Part shown: positions 13,700 through 24,634 of the stretch, one piece after another
How positions within the stretch are numbered: position 1 is the stretch's first letter
How the letters are laid out: each line of letters opens with the position of its first letter
Source: Lepidodermella squamata
Lineage: Eukaryota; Gastrotricha
Assembly: GCA_047495785.1 (NCBI GenBank)
Contig: JBLDXI010000026.1
Location: forward strand, 62,001 to 126,000
DNA: 64,000 bases
Reading direction: 5' to 3'
The notes under the pieces: model-generated
Database searches by the model: none
What the model was told of the DNA's origin: nothing
What the model saw: the letters and a program-made list of their open reading frames with translations, nothing else
Position numbers and translations under genes: made by a program

Positions 13700-13797
13700 C
13701 GATACCCCCTCATTTGGTCAAGATGAAAACTAGTCACCTGCAAAGATTAATTTGAATCATTTTACATTTCCCCTGAAATCGATTTGAGATATAAAAG
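13700..13797 (+). promoter_or_regulatory. Duplicated promoter of the secreted-peptide family (TATA at 13790)
   Basis: TATAAAAG at 13790-13797 lies about 100 bases before the ATG at 13899. The upstream block (TCATTTGGTcAAGATGAAAAC, then TTTGAATCATTTTACATTTC) is conserved in front of the copies at 28.97, 35.2 and 44.86 kb, so the promoter was duplicated with the genes. Confidence 0.55.
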
Positions 13798-13898
13798 ATG
13801 GTAACAATACCATTATTCAGCAAGTGCGGTGTCACATAACTAAATTCGCTGAAGTGGAGGAAATTATCGTTCGAACTAAAAACATAAAGACTCATGTA

Positions 13899-14306
13899 AT
13901 GGCCCTAAGTGCATTAATTGCGGTGATTCTGTTCACCGCGGTAAGCAGCTAGGTCAAGGCAAACGAGGCGCTTCCGATTGCCAACAGAAGCGCACAGCCT
14001 CGTCCAGATCACCAACCGATAGATCGACGATTGCCACAGTTTCTTAGATCTGGAAACGAAGATCATCAACCGATGGATCGACGATTGCCACAGTTTCTTA
14101 GATCTGGAAACGAAGATCATCAACCGATGGATCGACGATTGCCACCGTTTCTTAGATCTGGAAACGAAGCTAAGCTATTACGATTCCAGGATTGTTTACT
14201 GTTCCGATGCAATGTGGGCAGAGTCGTTTCGTATCCGAAAGCATCATGCATCATCCGATGCTGGAAGCTCGCTAAGTTCATAGTAGACTATATATTTAGA
14301 TCATAG
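13899..14306 (+). pseudogene. Secreted Cys-pair peptide, nonsense-mutated family member
   Basis: The frame starts with the family signal peptide (MALSAL...), but at codon 18 a TAG replaces the Tyr codon (TAC) or Phe codon found in the sister copies. After the stop the frame runs on to 14306. It contains three nearly identical 18-residue repeats (DHQPMDRRLPQFLRSGNE type, 54 bp each) and the family C-terminus with Cys at C-x4-C and C-x3-C spacing. Sister genes carry a single repeat. The TAG makes this copy a probable pseudogene unless it is read through. The intact downstream frame suggests the mutation is recent. Other members are at 28660, 34909 and 44571, and a remnant lies at 27810. Confidence 0.7.
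13979..14163 (+). repeat. 54-bp tandem repeat, three copies, in peptide pseudogene
   Basis: Three head-to-tail 54-bp units encode an 18-residue segment containing a dibasic Arg-Arg. The repeat is expanded relative to the single unit in the paralogues. Confidence 0.8.
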
Positions 14307-15616
14307 ATCACATTCCAGGCATTATAGACATATTAGCAGTATAGATCTCGATGAATATTAATGCATCAAATGCTGTGATCTTTCAAACTATGTGATATGC
14401 CAAAGCTAGTCTCTCAATATTTTACCGTAATTTTTTATGATGAAGTGGCCCATTCGCTGGTAAAAGCCGTCGCTTTTGATGATCCCGAATAAATCACATG
14501 TCAAATGTAATTCATCTGAAAATTTTGAATGAAAACACCGGAATACAAAACAAGCATTATTCAATCGGAAAACGTGCTATACAGGGTTAGTCATTTCTTA
14601 TTTATGAGGTGTCGATCGGCCTACTTATCACTCGTTCGATTTATTGCTTTTACCTCGTCTCACCGCGATCAAGTGTGGAAAGCGCTCGAAGACCTAGGAG
14701 TTTCTTGCGATCTTCCCGATAACATTATATAGGGATTACATTGCCACTGTGCGAGTAAATGGCATCAGCGCGAAACCCTTCCGAGTGACCAAGGATATTT
14801 TCAGCTGTATTTAACGCAGTCTGCAAGCGATTAGGCCGAAACACACGTGTGTAGCATTTTCAAAAAATTCCAGAAACCAAACAGTGATAGCTGGAACTAA
14901 CTAGCTTCCCTATTCGCATACAAAATCGGAAAAAGCTGCATGGCTGCAATAAAAAAAATAAGAGTGCATCGAAAAAAAGTCGAAAGAATTGCGTTTTTTG
15001 CCATTTATTTTACTTCACAGTTGTTTTTTCGCCACGAAAATACAACATTGCAGAGCACAACATCTCTGGCCAGTTTTCGTTATGCTTACCATAAGCGGTA
15101 AAATAATTAGATATTCCATATTTTTTATAAGAAATTTCCAGCAAAAATGGGTTAAACATAACGAAAACAGCATAAAACAATGGCAGGCGGTGTTTCCACC
15201 TTAAGCTTTAACAACTTCTTTCACACTCGTCCTCGTCGTCATCATCACAACACACGGCGTAATTTGAACATAATAGATTTTTCCACGTGAAATATTCGTA
15301 ACTTTTTGCATGCTAGAGTAATCATCATTATCATCGTTTTTCTCATCGGGAAGCAGCGCGCACTTGCTTGGCAAGCTTGGCCACTGTCCCTCACGTAAAT
15401 AATAATTGCGAATAACGATAACAATAATAGAATTGAAACAATAATTGAAAGAACGTCGCGCAACACAAAGAAACTAAATTTTGATAAAGTATTTTCGTCG
15501 TCGTCGTAAATAAGCGATCAGCTCTCAGCTTTCAGCATAGGTTTGTATCACAACAATTTCAATAATGATAATAACGATTAATTGCGAAATGACTAAGGAA
15601 TTGCAAATCATCGCCT
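14307..15616. other. Intergenic, no gene seen
   Basis: The first about 170 bases are the duplicated downstream flank shared with the peptide copy at 28.3-28.6 kb (the block around CAAATCACATAGTTTGAAAGATCAC). The rest holds only short open frames and no splice-consistent exon. Confidence 0.5.
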
Positions 15617-15919
15617 TCAGAAGTGCTTCTTCAGGCGAAGATTTTTCAGGCAGTCGTTGTAGCACTGCTTTTTCAGGTAGTTGGTTGGCTTCCAGAAACA
15701 CAGACCGGTGCAGCTGACGTACAGATCGTTGTAGACGCCCGACTGGCGGCGTTGGCGGCTGATGAGAGAGGCGACGAGGTCGCTCTCGACGGGCGTCAGT
15801 TTGAGGAAACCGGAAACCAGCTGGTTCGCAACTTGGTCATGAGGCAGGGCGGACATCACAGAAAATTGCAGAAGGCTGAGAACGACGGCGGCGCAGACGA
15901 ACTGATTCGATGAAAGCAT
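15617..15919 (-). CDS. Small secreted peptide precursor, furin-type site, two CxxxC motifs
   Basis: This is an intact 100-residue single-exon frame starting with ATG at 15919. A hydrophobic N-terminus with a signal-peptide profile (AAVVLSLLQFSVMSALP) is followed by a propeptide that ends in SRQRR, a good furin-type cleavage site. The mature part of about 44 residues has exactly four Cys as two CxxxC motifs (CTGLC and CYNDC) about 12 residues apart. That pattern fits a helical-hairpin peptide held by two disulfides. A TATA box stands about 150 bases upstream on the minus strand (16063-16070). The role could be defence, signalling or predation; it is not determined. Compare the peptides at 47847 and 49655. 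Confidence 0.75.
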   Translation of the reverse strand: MLSSNQFVCAAVVLSLLQFSVMSALPHDQVANQLVSGFLKLTPVESDLVASLISRQRRQSGVYNDLYVSCTGLCFWKPTNYLKKQCYNDCLKNLRLKKHF

Positions 15920-16775
15920 TTTTCGTTATTAAAGACTAAAACCGACTTATATTCACGGCAAAAATCAACTAGGTATCTCTTAACGCTCACTGGGTTGCGT
16001 GAATGCAGTGTAAGTTGCTGTCGGTAGCTGAAAATGTGTAGCCGGCAAGGTTTCTACGCCAGTATTTATACCGGCTCGGGACAGACACCGGTTCTGTTAG
16101 ATGCCTTGTATGTTAATTATTCTCTCAGTTTTCAACCACCCTGTGTGTAGGCATGTGCGCAGCGCGTATCATGTGCGCGGAAATACGACGTGTGCCCCTA
16201 TTAGACTTTGAACCCAACCGATACCAACAATGCGCCGTAATCAGAGTCATCAGCGCATGAGAAAAATTGCGCGCGCTCACGTCAGTATATATGTGAGCTG
16301 ACTAAAATTTCATTACTACTCCTCATATGACTTATTGGGCCGCGATACCCACACCTATATCATCATCAGCGCGCCGGTGTGTTCGCAGCAAGTGAACTGC
16401 TCCGCTAAAATGTGTGCTATAGCTCATTTATTCCGGCCTCAATTCGCTCCCACTACCCCCTGTAGAAATTTTACGAGTTAATAGCGTTTCTGTTAACATT
16501 TCCGGTGGTTTTGCGGTAAAAAATGTGGGAAATTTAGTCATTTTTTATGTCTCTATTACCGGCATTTTTTGCTCCTCAGATGCTCTCAACGTTTTTGTCG
16601 CAATCAAGTTTAGTTTGGATTTAGGACATGGTGCTATCTAGGACAAAACATCGAATAATTGAGCAACAATGTATCAGAATTTTTCAGCCAATATTCCCAA
16701 AAAATCCCGCCATTAATGTTGAGCGATTTTTTTGACCTCGAGAAAAGTGATTAATTAACTAATTTTATTGATAAC
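15920..16775. other. Intergenic region with peptide promoter
   Basis: Apart from the TATA box, I see no coding or RNA feature here. Confidence 0.5.
16063..16070 (-). promoter_or_regulatory. TATA box (TATAAATA) of the 15.6-kb secreted peptide
   Basis: TATAAATA on the minus strand lies 144 bases upstream of the ATG at 15919, a plausible core promoter with a short leader. Confidence 0.5.
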
Positions 16776-18345
16776 TCAGTTGAATATTGAAATCAGGTCA
16801 TCAATGTCATCAATGGGTGTTTCAATTTCATTTTTGGCTGCGTTAATCGCATCATTCCGAACGATAATTTCGCGGAAATAAGCGTCGTTATTTGAATAGG
16901 GCGGCCGTGATGCCAGCGCCTTCCATGCCGATATCCGTCTAGTTGCCGCTTCAGCCAACAGCGTCAGCATGCTTATCATCCGCTCAATCCTTGGCACCAT
17001 CGCATTTGGGTCGTTGTTGTAAATCTGGGCGAGGTAAGCCTTGAAATGCGTCTCGAGTTGTAGGTAAGCTTTAAGGACTGGGTCTTTGTGGCGAATTGGC
17101 GCGTCATTCCAGCCGGAGTAGAACAGGAACGCGAAGAGGAAACTCATTTCAACAGAAGATGGCTGCCATTCTCGAAATACGCCATTCAAAAAATTCGCCT
17201 CCGGGAGGGTGTACTGAAAAATAAACTGTTACGCAACGAAGATCATAATTTTGAAGCGGAAAATTTACCGCCATTTCGGGCGCAAATGGGACAAGTTTTT
17301 GAAAATGTTCCGGCAGGGTGTTCACAAGCACAATAGTATGCTCCGATCGAAAATAGTTCTCCGCGATTGATATTTTCGAGAAAGCAGTTTGAAATAATGT
17401 ACACCTATCCTCAAGAACTATGTCCTTGTAGCCTGAATAGAAATTTTGTGAGTTAAGGACAGAATGACCTGAAAAATTTACCTGGCAGGCAGCGGACATA
17501 TTGAGCCATAAGCTGGGCAGCCGTGTTGTATTGCTGTAAAATAGCTGGCCAGATTTCCTCCAGTGGTTTCGCTTGAAATTCAGGTTGTCTCGTGGGGAGC
17601 TATAAGGAAACATTTCATTTAAATCACAATTATTCGATTAGCTCATCAACATACTGTCTCGTATTGCAGCGTAATATCTTTTGCATTTTCAATTAAGGTG
17701 GCTATATTTTGATCATTAACCAAATTATAAAACAAGCTTTGATCAGGCGATGGTAATTTCGATTGCTGGCTGTACGGCTGCACTGATAGAGAGTCGCTGC
17801 TGACTTCGGTTGAACCTTCTGCGCTTCCATTTGAAGTTACAGGACAGGAGGAATCTGCCGCGTTACTTTGAGATTTAAATATATCCCGATATTTTACTGG
17901 CGATCTCATGCCGAGGGAGAAGCATTTCTGCAAGCGGCATAGTGGGCAGATGGCTCGCAAAACTGCCCCTGATTTAGACAATGGGTTCTTATCAGTGTTG
18001 TTGACTGTCTGAGCTCTCAGGCGCCACTTTTCGTCTGACAAACATTGGTTATCGCCCGAGCGACACGACAGCTTCCAGTAGTTTTCTCTATGGCGGAGGT
18101 AGAACCGCTGAATCATGTTAAAAAAAATTAGGAAAACAAATGTGGGAGGAATAATTATTATTAATTATTAATTACCCGACATGATTCACAGACGAAAGCT
18201 CTGTGACGGCTGATTTTCGACGTTAAAACAGCGCATACCTTATAAAAATTCCGAATAAAATTATTTTTGCTGTAAATTGGAGACAACAGAACCAAACCTG
18301 ACAATTGATGATTTCGATCTTGCCAGATTTAGGTTTTTTCGCCAT
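16776..18345 (-). CDS. Nuclear hormone receptor with expanded second zinc finger
   Basis: There are six exons on the minus strand: 18345-18298, 18238-18176, 18107-17655, 17599-17482, 17432-17269 and 17213-16776. They total 1284 nt, giving 427 residues with consistent phases. The DNA-binding domain begins at residue 15 (CQVC ... CESC) and runs into RRFYLRHR, the equivalent of KGFFRR. Finger II is unusual: about 31 residues separate its second and third Cys, where 9-12 are normal, before C-PL-C and the RLQKCFSLGM motif. A Ser-rich hinge precedes a ligand-binding domain with the RCLPGYKDIVLEDR helix region. The product should be a nuclear, ligand-type transcription factor of the divergent kind expanded in nematodes. 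Ligand and target are unknown. Confidence 0.85.
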
Positions 18346-19414
18346 TTTTTGCCCTCTTAGATTTTAGCGAGAAGTCGTGAGAAAATATACTTGTGAGATT
18401 TATAAGCACGTGGGTTTAAAATGCGATGAAAGTTTCGATTTTTCTTGTCACATGTCGCACTTAGATTTAATCGATATTTCTCGAAGATATCCATATAGCT
18501 GAATACGAACGGGTTAATATGATAAAATAGACGCGGTAACATCCTGCCTACAGTCCGAGCTTGCCAAAAGGTGCTGGACGCATCGATATTTCTACTAATA
18601 GAAGATGATCTCAGGCTACATTATCGGATAAGGCTCCTGTTACGAGTTGCGAATACACGGAGATTTGTTTATTATTTCATAGGTACTTATATGTCATAGT
18701 CTAAAATAAGCGATTGAGTTGGATTGGGATAAAACTCTTTTAATAAGCAAACGTCAAAAAAACTAGTTTGCAAGGAATCAGGCATAATTATTGAGCAAAA
18801 CATTACCTTCCTAGAGGCTTACCTACGTTTTGAATAACCAAAATTCGATTGATGCGTCAAAAAGTCTTAGAAATGCACTTTTTGGCATTAGAAGCATTAC
18901 CATTTGGGCAAGATGAAAGAAGCTCTGATCGGCCCAGAAAGCCACTCCGGAACTTTTTCAGGGTTGGGTTCTTAACATTTACGGTTAATTGCGTATATTT
19001 TTCCATTTATACCAAGCTAGTGGTATGGACCAGTTATTACAGAATATTAAACCAGGTTTTTCAGAAAATTGACAAAATATTAGTTGGATTCCCAATGTAA
19101 CTAAATTGCTTATTAGACAGCGACATGGACTTAATCACAAAGCAAATAAAAATGCCAGATAAAATTGAATCGAAGCTGAAATTGTCAGATTCTGCAAGTA
19201 TTTACCACGCCAAATTGTTATACCACGCCGAGGGTTGAAAGTGAATGTCTTATCTCGTGAAAAACGCCCACTCGAGCCACCCGGCAAAGATATGACTCGC
19301 TAGAAAGGCACTCACACACACAAAAACCGCGTGAGATACTAAAACAAAGAAACTACAGGCATTTAGCCGATGAAGCTCCGGTAGCAAATTATTATTTTCA
19401 AAACTAAAGCAAAC
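18346..19414. other. Intergenic between nuclear receptor and kinase genes
   Basis: Divergent promoters of the receptor (minus) and the kinase (plus) should lie here. No coding exon or clear core promoter was recognised. Confidence 0.45.
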
Positions 19415-22400
19415 ATGTTTTTTTCATCCACCCAATTTCAACGTGAGAGGAAGTTGGGGAAGGGCAGCTTTGGCGAGGTTTACACGGTTCGAAGCTTACT
19501 GCCGAATGACAATGGCACTTATGCAATCAAAGTTGCTGACTTATCCCGAGTTATCAGCCAATCGACTAGCCTCATCGAAAGGGAGAGAATGAAAAATTCT
19601 TTACTGCAAGAGGCTGAAGTCATGAAGAGCCTCAATCTTCCACATGTCATTCGAGTATACAGCTGTTTCCTAGGTAAATTCAACGTAATTAAAAAAAAAT
19701 GGAATTTCATAAACTAAAATTTATAGAGAGGGACCTTTTCTTCATGTCTATGGAGTTTTGCGACGCCGGGACCTTAAAACGAGCCATCCAGTTGCAACGA
19801 GGCGAGCTCTTTGACGAGCCACAGATTCGTGAATGGGTGTCACAGCTGCTTCCTACTGTCAATACCCTACATTCCCGCAACATTCTGCATCGTGATATCA
19901 AAAGCGAAAATATTTTCTTAACCGTCACACGTCAAGGGATAAGTCTGAAGCTTGGAGACTTCGGAATGACTCGACTCTTGAAAACTTCCCCTGGTAAAAG
20001 CGTGGCTTCAAATCCGCATATTCCCCCGGAAATAGTTGAAGGCGGCCCCTTTGACTTCAAGGCAGACGTATGGGCGTTGGGGGTAGTCATTTACGAGATT
20101 ATAACCCTGTTCCTACCGGTGAGTGATTAAATTTCCATAACCGCATTGATTTCAGCCTTAAATTGTTCTAGTTCGAAGGCCAGAACGCTCGACTGAGTAA
20201 AAAGCCTCTCAAAGCTATTCCTGAACAGTTTAGCGTGGAGCTACGAGAGCTTGTAGAGCAACGTCTGTTGAACAAAGACCCGCATCGGCGGCCAATGTTA
20301 GCGGAAGTTGTTGCGCAATGGGCTGAAGCTACGCCTGTAAAGAAACCCACGCCAGCTAACTTATCACCAAGGCGGCAATCGGTTGTTCCGTCGTCACCTG
20401 CTAGACTGAGCGACGAAGAAATGGTGGAAAAGGAACTGAGGCGACTGGCGAAGCGGCAGAGCCAATCTTCCCTACCGAAAAACGAAGTTATACCCCAACG
20501 GTCGAGCCCGTCAAATCAACGCCGTCAGCCGGTTGAACCTCAGCCGCAACATAGGGAAAGCGCATCGCAGTTCGAAAGAGCTGAGCCTCGAACACCTGCC
20601 CCATATTCGCCTTCGTTCTCGCCCAGGCCAGCGTCGCCGAAAAACGACGAAGAAATGGTCGAAAAACAGTTTGCTCGCCTTGCTCAACGACGCTCTTCCG
20701 GTCTACCCGGGTCGCCACTACTTGCGAAGAAAGGAGAGGCAAGCCTACCCCCGCACCAATCGCCCTTACTTCCTATCAATCAGCCTTTGACGCAGTCGTT
20801 GCCCTCTTCGCCTGTGAAACGGCAGCCTATCGACGGAAAGTTTTCATCTCGGCCTCCAGCTAGCAACCCGCCAAGTTTATCAATGGTTCCGGAAAATGAG
20901 TTCAGGCCCGGCTTCGGTATCGTGGAGCTTGACGAAAAGATGGCCGATACTTTACTAGCCGCCGCCTCTTCCGGAAACGCCCAAGCCCTGAGTCAGCTTC
21001 TACATCGAGTTCAAGTTGAGCAGTTGGTGAAACCCGAAATCTGGCGCAAAAAACCAGGCGGCGACAACCCGTTGCATCGGGCCGCTCGTCAGGACCGTCT
21101 GGATGCCACGAAGTTGTTGATGAACAAGGCGAAACAGCTTGCCTATCTTGAAAACAGTAGCAAGCTGGCCCCGATTCACTGCGCAGTCCTAAGCGACGCC
21201 GCTAGGATTTGCAAATGCTTGTTAGATGCCGATAAAACGCTATTGGAGCTGAAGGAAAGCAAGTTCGGCCGAACCCCACTTCATCTTGCCGCAAGCATCA
21301 ACAGCCTCCAGGCCGCTAAAGTTCTAGTTCGAGAGGGAGCTGATTTGTTCGCAAGGAGCAATGTTTACGATTTCGGTTCCACGCCCGCTCATTTAGCTGC
21401 AAGTTTCGGCAAAATTCCTGTTCTCGAGTACCTGCTGTCATGCAATGAAGAGCTGATTCTGGCTGAAAACGCGCAAGGTTGCTGCCCGTTTCACAGCGCT
21501 GCTATACATGGAAGTGTAACGGGAGTTGAATACTTTATCAACCGGCCAAATTTCGACATCGAGCTAACCGATTCGGAATACGGCCGGACAGCTCTTCATG
21601 CTGCAGCTGATGCTGGGAAACTTGACGTTGTGAAGCTGCTAGTCGAGAACGGGGCTAATATGTTCGCCCAGAGTGCTCAGAACGATAACTCGTCATTACC
21701 GATCCATTTAGCAGCTAGATCAGGCCACACGAGCATCCTGGAATACTTCTGCGATACGAATCCAGAATTGATAACGGCTACGGATGGGGACGGCCGGCAA
21801 GCTATCCATAGGGCAGTTATGAACGACCGTGAAGCTGTCTTAGATTTCCTGCTATCACGGGGGGTTAGCATAGAAGCAACTACTGACTCTTTAGGGCGAA
21901 CCTGTCTCCACGAAGCCGCGTGTTTTGGGCAGCTGGAAATGGCTCGAAAGTTGATAGAAAGAGGGGCGGATTTGTTTGCGAAATCCGGTGAAGCAGACGG
22001 TTTCATGCTTGCTAGCCACATCGCGGTTAGTTTTGGTAAAGTCCCTGTCCTCGAGCTTTTGCTCAAAACTGAACCTGAGCTTATTGACACGAGTGACGGA
22101 GACGGCAATAAGCCGATTCATACAGCTGTAATACGGGGTAATACCGTTGCGATTGAGTTTCTGGTAAAAACCTACCCGCGAACTCTTGAACAGAAGGACG
22201 AGATTTATGGCAGAACACCCCTTCACAAAGCTGTGGTTAGTAGGAAACTCGCGATGGTGAAGTTCATGCTACATCTTGGCGCTGATCCTATGGCTCGCAG
22301 TAATCTAGAAGATCACGGCTCTACTGCCATTCACCTTGCAGCTTGTTTCGGCGACATCCAGATTTTAGAGGTTTTGGTAGCGAAGAACCCGAATTTGATC

Positions 22401-23453
22401 GAGGTTGCCGATGATCACGGCAGCTATCCGATTCATTGCGCTGCGTTGAACAATAGCACGGCTGCTGTGGACTTTTTCTTGTTAATCGGCGTTAAAATCG
22501 AGCAGAGGAGTAAGATTTACGGGCGAACCCCCCTGCATCAAGCTGCCGCGAATGGTTGCCTCGAAGTTGCGGAAAGATTGGCTGAAAACGGGGCTGACTT
22601 CTTCGCACGAAGTAACAGCGATGATGGAGAATCCTTACCCATTCACCTAGCCGCTGCGTTTGGCCAAGTGTCAGTCCTTAAATTCTTCCTAGACGTTAAA
22701 CCCGAACTTGCGAACGAAAAAGACGGCTACGGCAACTTGCCGATTCACCGAGCTGTTGGCAACTGTCAGCGGGAAGCAGTCATCTTTCAGATCGAGCGAT
22801 TTCCGAGAAGTCTCGAGGCACGTAATGACAAATTCGGCCGAACTCCGTTACATCACGCCGCGGCTAGTGGCGAGTTGGAAATGGTTCAGTTGCTAGTCGA
22901 GAGGGGTGCTGACATCTATGCAAGGTCTAACAGCTCTGACCATGAGTCCCTACCGATTCACCTTGCAGTTTGTTTCGGCCACGTGGCTGTCGTTGAGTAC
23001 CTGATAGACCACGATCCAGCTCTTTTCGAAACGACGGATGGACAGGGTTGTCATCCCTTCCACACTGCCGCGATAAATAATAACCTTACATCAGTGGAGT
23101 TTTTCTTAAGCCGGAAACTGAGTACTGAACAACGAGATGCAGCGTTCGGCCGGACGGTCCTTCATCACGCTGCGATGAAGGGTTACGTCGAAATCGTCGA
23201 TGCTTTAGCTGAAAATGGGGCGAATATCGAGGCGAGGTGCAACGCGGATGATAACGAATCAACGCCGCTTCACTTTGCAGCTTGGCAGGGTCATCTCGAA
23301 GTCGTTAAATGCTTGATTGAGAAGCATGGCGCTGATGATTCAGCACAAGATTCAAGCGGCAGGACTGCGTTGGACTATGCAAGGTTATGCGAATCAAACG
23401 GTGACGGCGAGCTTGTCGTAGATTACCTGTCTAATTTGCCTCAAAAGTCTTGA
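19415..23453 (+). CDS. Protein kinase with C-terminal ankyrin array
   Basis: Three exons (19415-19673, 19727-20118, 20172-23453) give 1310 residues. Residues 8-265 form a Ser/Thr kinase domain with a Gly-rich loop (GKGSFGEV), catalytic Lys39 (YAIKV), HRDIKSEN near residue 141, DFG near 165 and ADVWALGVVIYE. The usual APE is replaced by PPE. All catalytic residues are present, so it should be active; NEK-like kinases are the nearest feel. A Pro/Ser/Arg-rich linker (about 300-470) holds two copies of a motif of the form DEEMVEK..(R/A)RLA(K/Q)R. Residues about 476-1300 are ankyrin repeats arranged as a three-ankyrin unit of about 105 residues repeated six times. The final exon carries the whole array. 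It probably acts as a cytoplasmic scaffold kinase; substrate unknown. Confidence 0.85.
21270..23300 (+). repeat. Higher-order repeat of three ankyrin units (about 310-330 bp)
   Basis: The block beginning (Y/F)GRT.LH.AA recurs seven times. Each is followed by a block of the form GADLFARSN...S.P.HLAA.FG and a third block of the form ...DG.GN.PIH.A. The period of about three ankyrins shows the array grew by duplicating triplets, not single repeats. Confidence 0.75.
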
Positions 23454-23540
23454 ATCAATACTTCATTCATTATTTGCTTGCAAATATTTAAGTTATATAA
23501 AAAAGGAAGTGGGGGAAGGTTATTTTTCGATGGAATTTGT

Positions 23541-24083
23541 CTATCCATCTAGTTTCAGTAAGCCTAGATGACGATTGAGGCAATGGACCAAGCATTGATT
23601 AGGCCAAACAGTAGTGGCTCCTCTCGGCGTACATTTCTTGCATCGGACCTCCATTTGCCTGTCGACAGGCAGCACCTTACTCGCCGCGCCGCCCTTGATC
23701 TGACCGATTATCGTGATGACATAATGGTCATCTGATTGTGCAGGATCGATCTTGACAATTATAATTTCAGAGCATGATGCTGATGAAACCAGTGGTGAAG
23801 TTAGTTGTTGGCCTGCTGTTGTGGCGGGTTGCAAATAAGGGTTATTCATCGTCGTATATCCACGGATAGAATCAACGATAGGCAAATTTCGCAGTCCTTG
23901 GACGAATGCCGCATCAAGTTTGACAGTCACAGTCTGGTCACTTTTCCTTACTAGATCCCCGCTAGGACCAACTCGTCTCAGGGCCAATGGAGGCGGTTCT
24001 GATGGTGCATTCACGACTTGATCAGCGAAAACTAAAGAATAAGTTAAATTGAGAAGAGCTGGCAGATAAAAAAGAAAATCCAT
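23541..24083 (-). CDS. Secreted protein of unknown function with C-terminal Cys cluster
   Basis: An intact 180-residue frame starts at the ATG at 24083; the longer frame upstream begins with GTG and is not preferred. The N-terminus (MDFLFYLPALLNLTYSLVFA) is a convincing signal peptide. The mature protein has one Cys in the middle (SASCSEI) and four near the C-terminus (RCKKC and QCLVHC), which could form a small disulfide cluster. No domain is recognised. It lies convergent to the kinase gene, ending only about 90 bases beyond the kinase stop codon. A short block upstream (24209-24275) is shared with 35870-35935. Confidence 0.6.
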   Translation of the reverse strand: MDFLFYLPALLNLTYSLVFADQVVNAPSEPPPLALRRVGPSGDLVRKSDQTVTVKLDAAFVQGLRNLPIVDSIRGYTTMNNPYLQPATTAGQQLTSPLVSSASCSEIIIVKIDPAQSDDHYVITIIGQIKGGAASKVLPVDRQMEVRCKKCTPRGATTVWPNQCLVHCLNRHLGLLKLDG

Positions 24084-24208
24084 CGTTAAGATGGGAAAGG
24101 TATGATTTCCCACTTCAGTCTTTGAGTTCTAAGAGGCCCAGCATTAATTTATCGCTCCATTAGAAAAAAGTTTGCAATACTTAAGTGTCACGCTAGATTA
24201 CCATCCCA

Positions 24209-24275
24209 ATCACCCCTATCGGTATGTAACATTCTTCTTAAAGAATAAAAAATAAAACTAATGTACGTTATTTGT
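24209..24275. repeat. Short dispersed repeat shared with 35870-35935
   Basis: Both sites read CACCCCTATCGGTATGTAAC followed by ATTCTTCTnAAAGAATAAA and ACGTTATT(T/C)GTAC. The similarity ends on either side, so it is a fragment of a dispersed element. Confidence 0.6.
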
Positions 24276-24634
24276 ACCGAAACTACGAGAAGCCGATAAC
24301 ATCTTTATCGCCGATTTCTTTTTTTAACGAACAAAAGCAATTGAAGAAGTGGTTGCGCAACATGTACGATAAACGTATGATATGTATATATAAATGATAC
24401 AAAATGAGCTTGAGTTATTTGTCAGTTTCAACATATAGAAGTCACAGTCGATGCATTGCGCTGTTTTTATTGCATTTCAGCATTAATAGTTTGATAGTGT
24501 TATATAGTTAATCATAGTTTTGCAAGCAGATCGATCAGTTAATAGAATCATAGATTAAAGACCTTGACTGCAATTATTTGAAAATTAGTCTCCGAGATAG
24601 AAGAATCCCTCTTCTCATTTAATTTATTTCGCAA

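Noticed and set aside
15623-15913. Plus-strand 96-residue frame over the peptide gene
   Set aside because: Mirror of the minus-strand secreted peptide, which has the signal peptide, furin site and Cys pattern.
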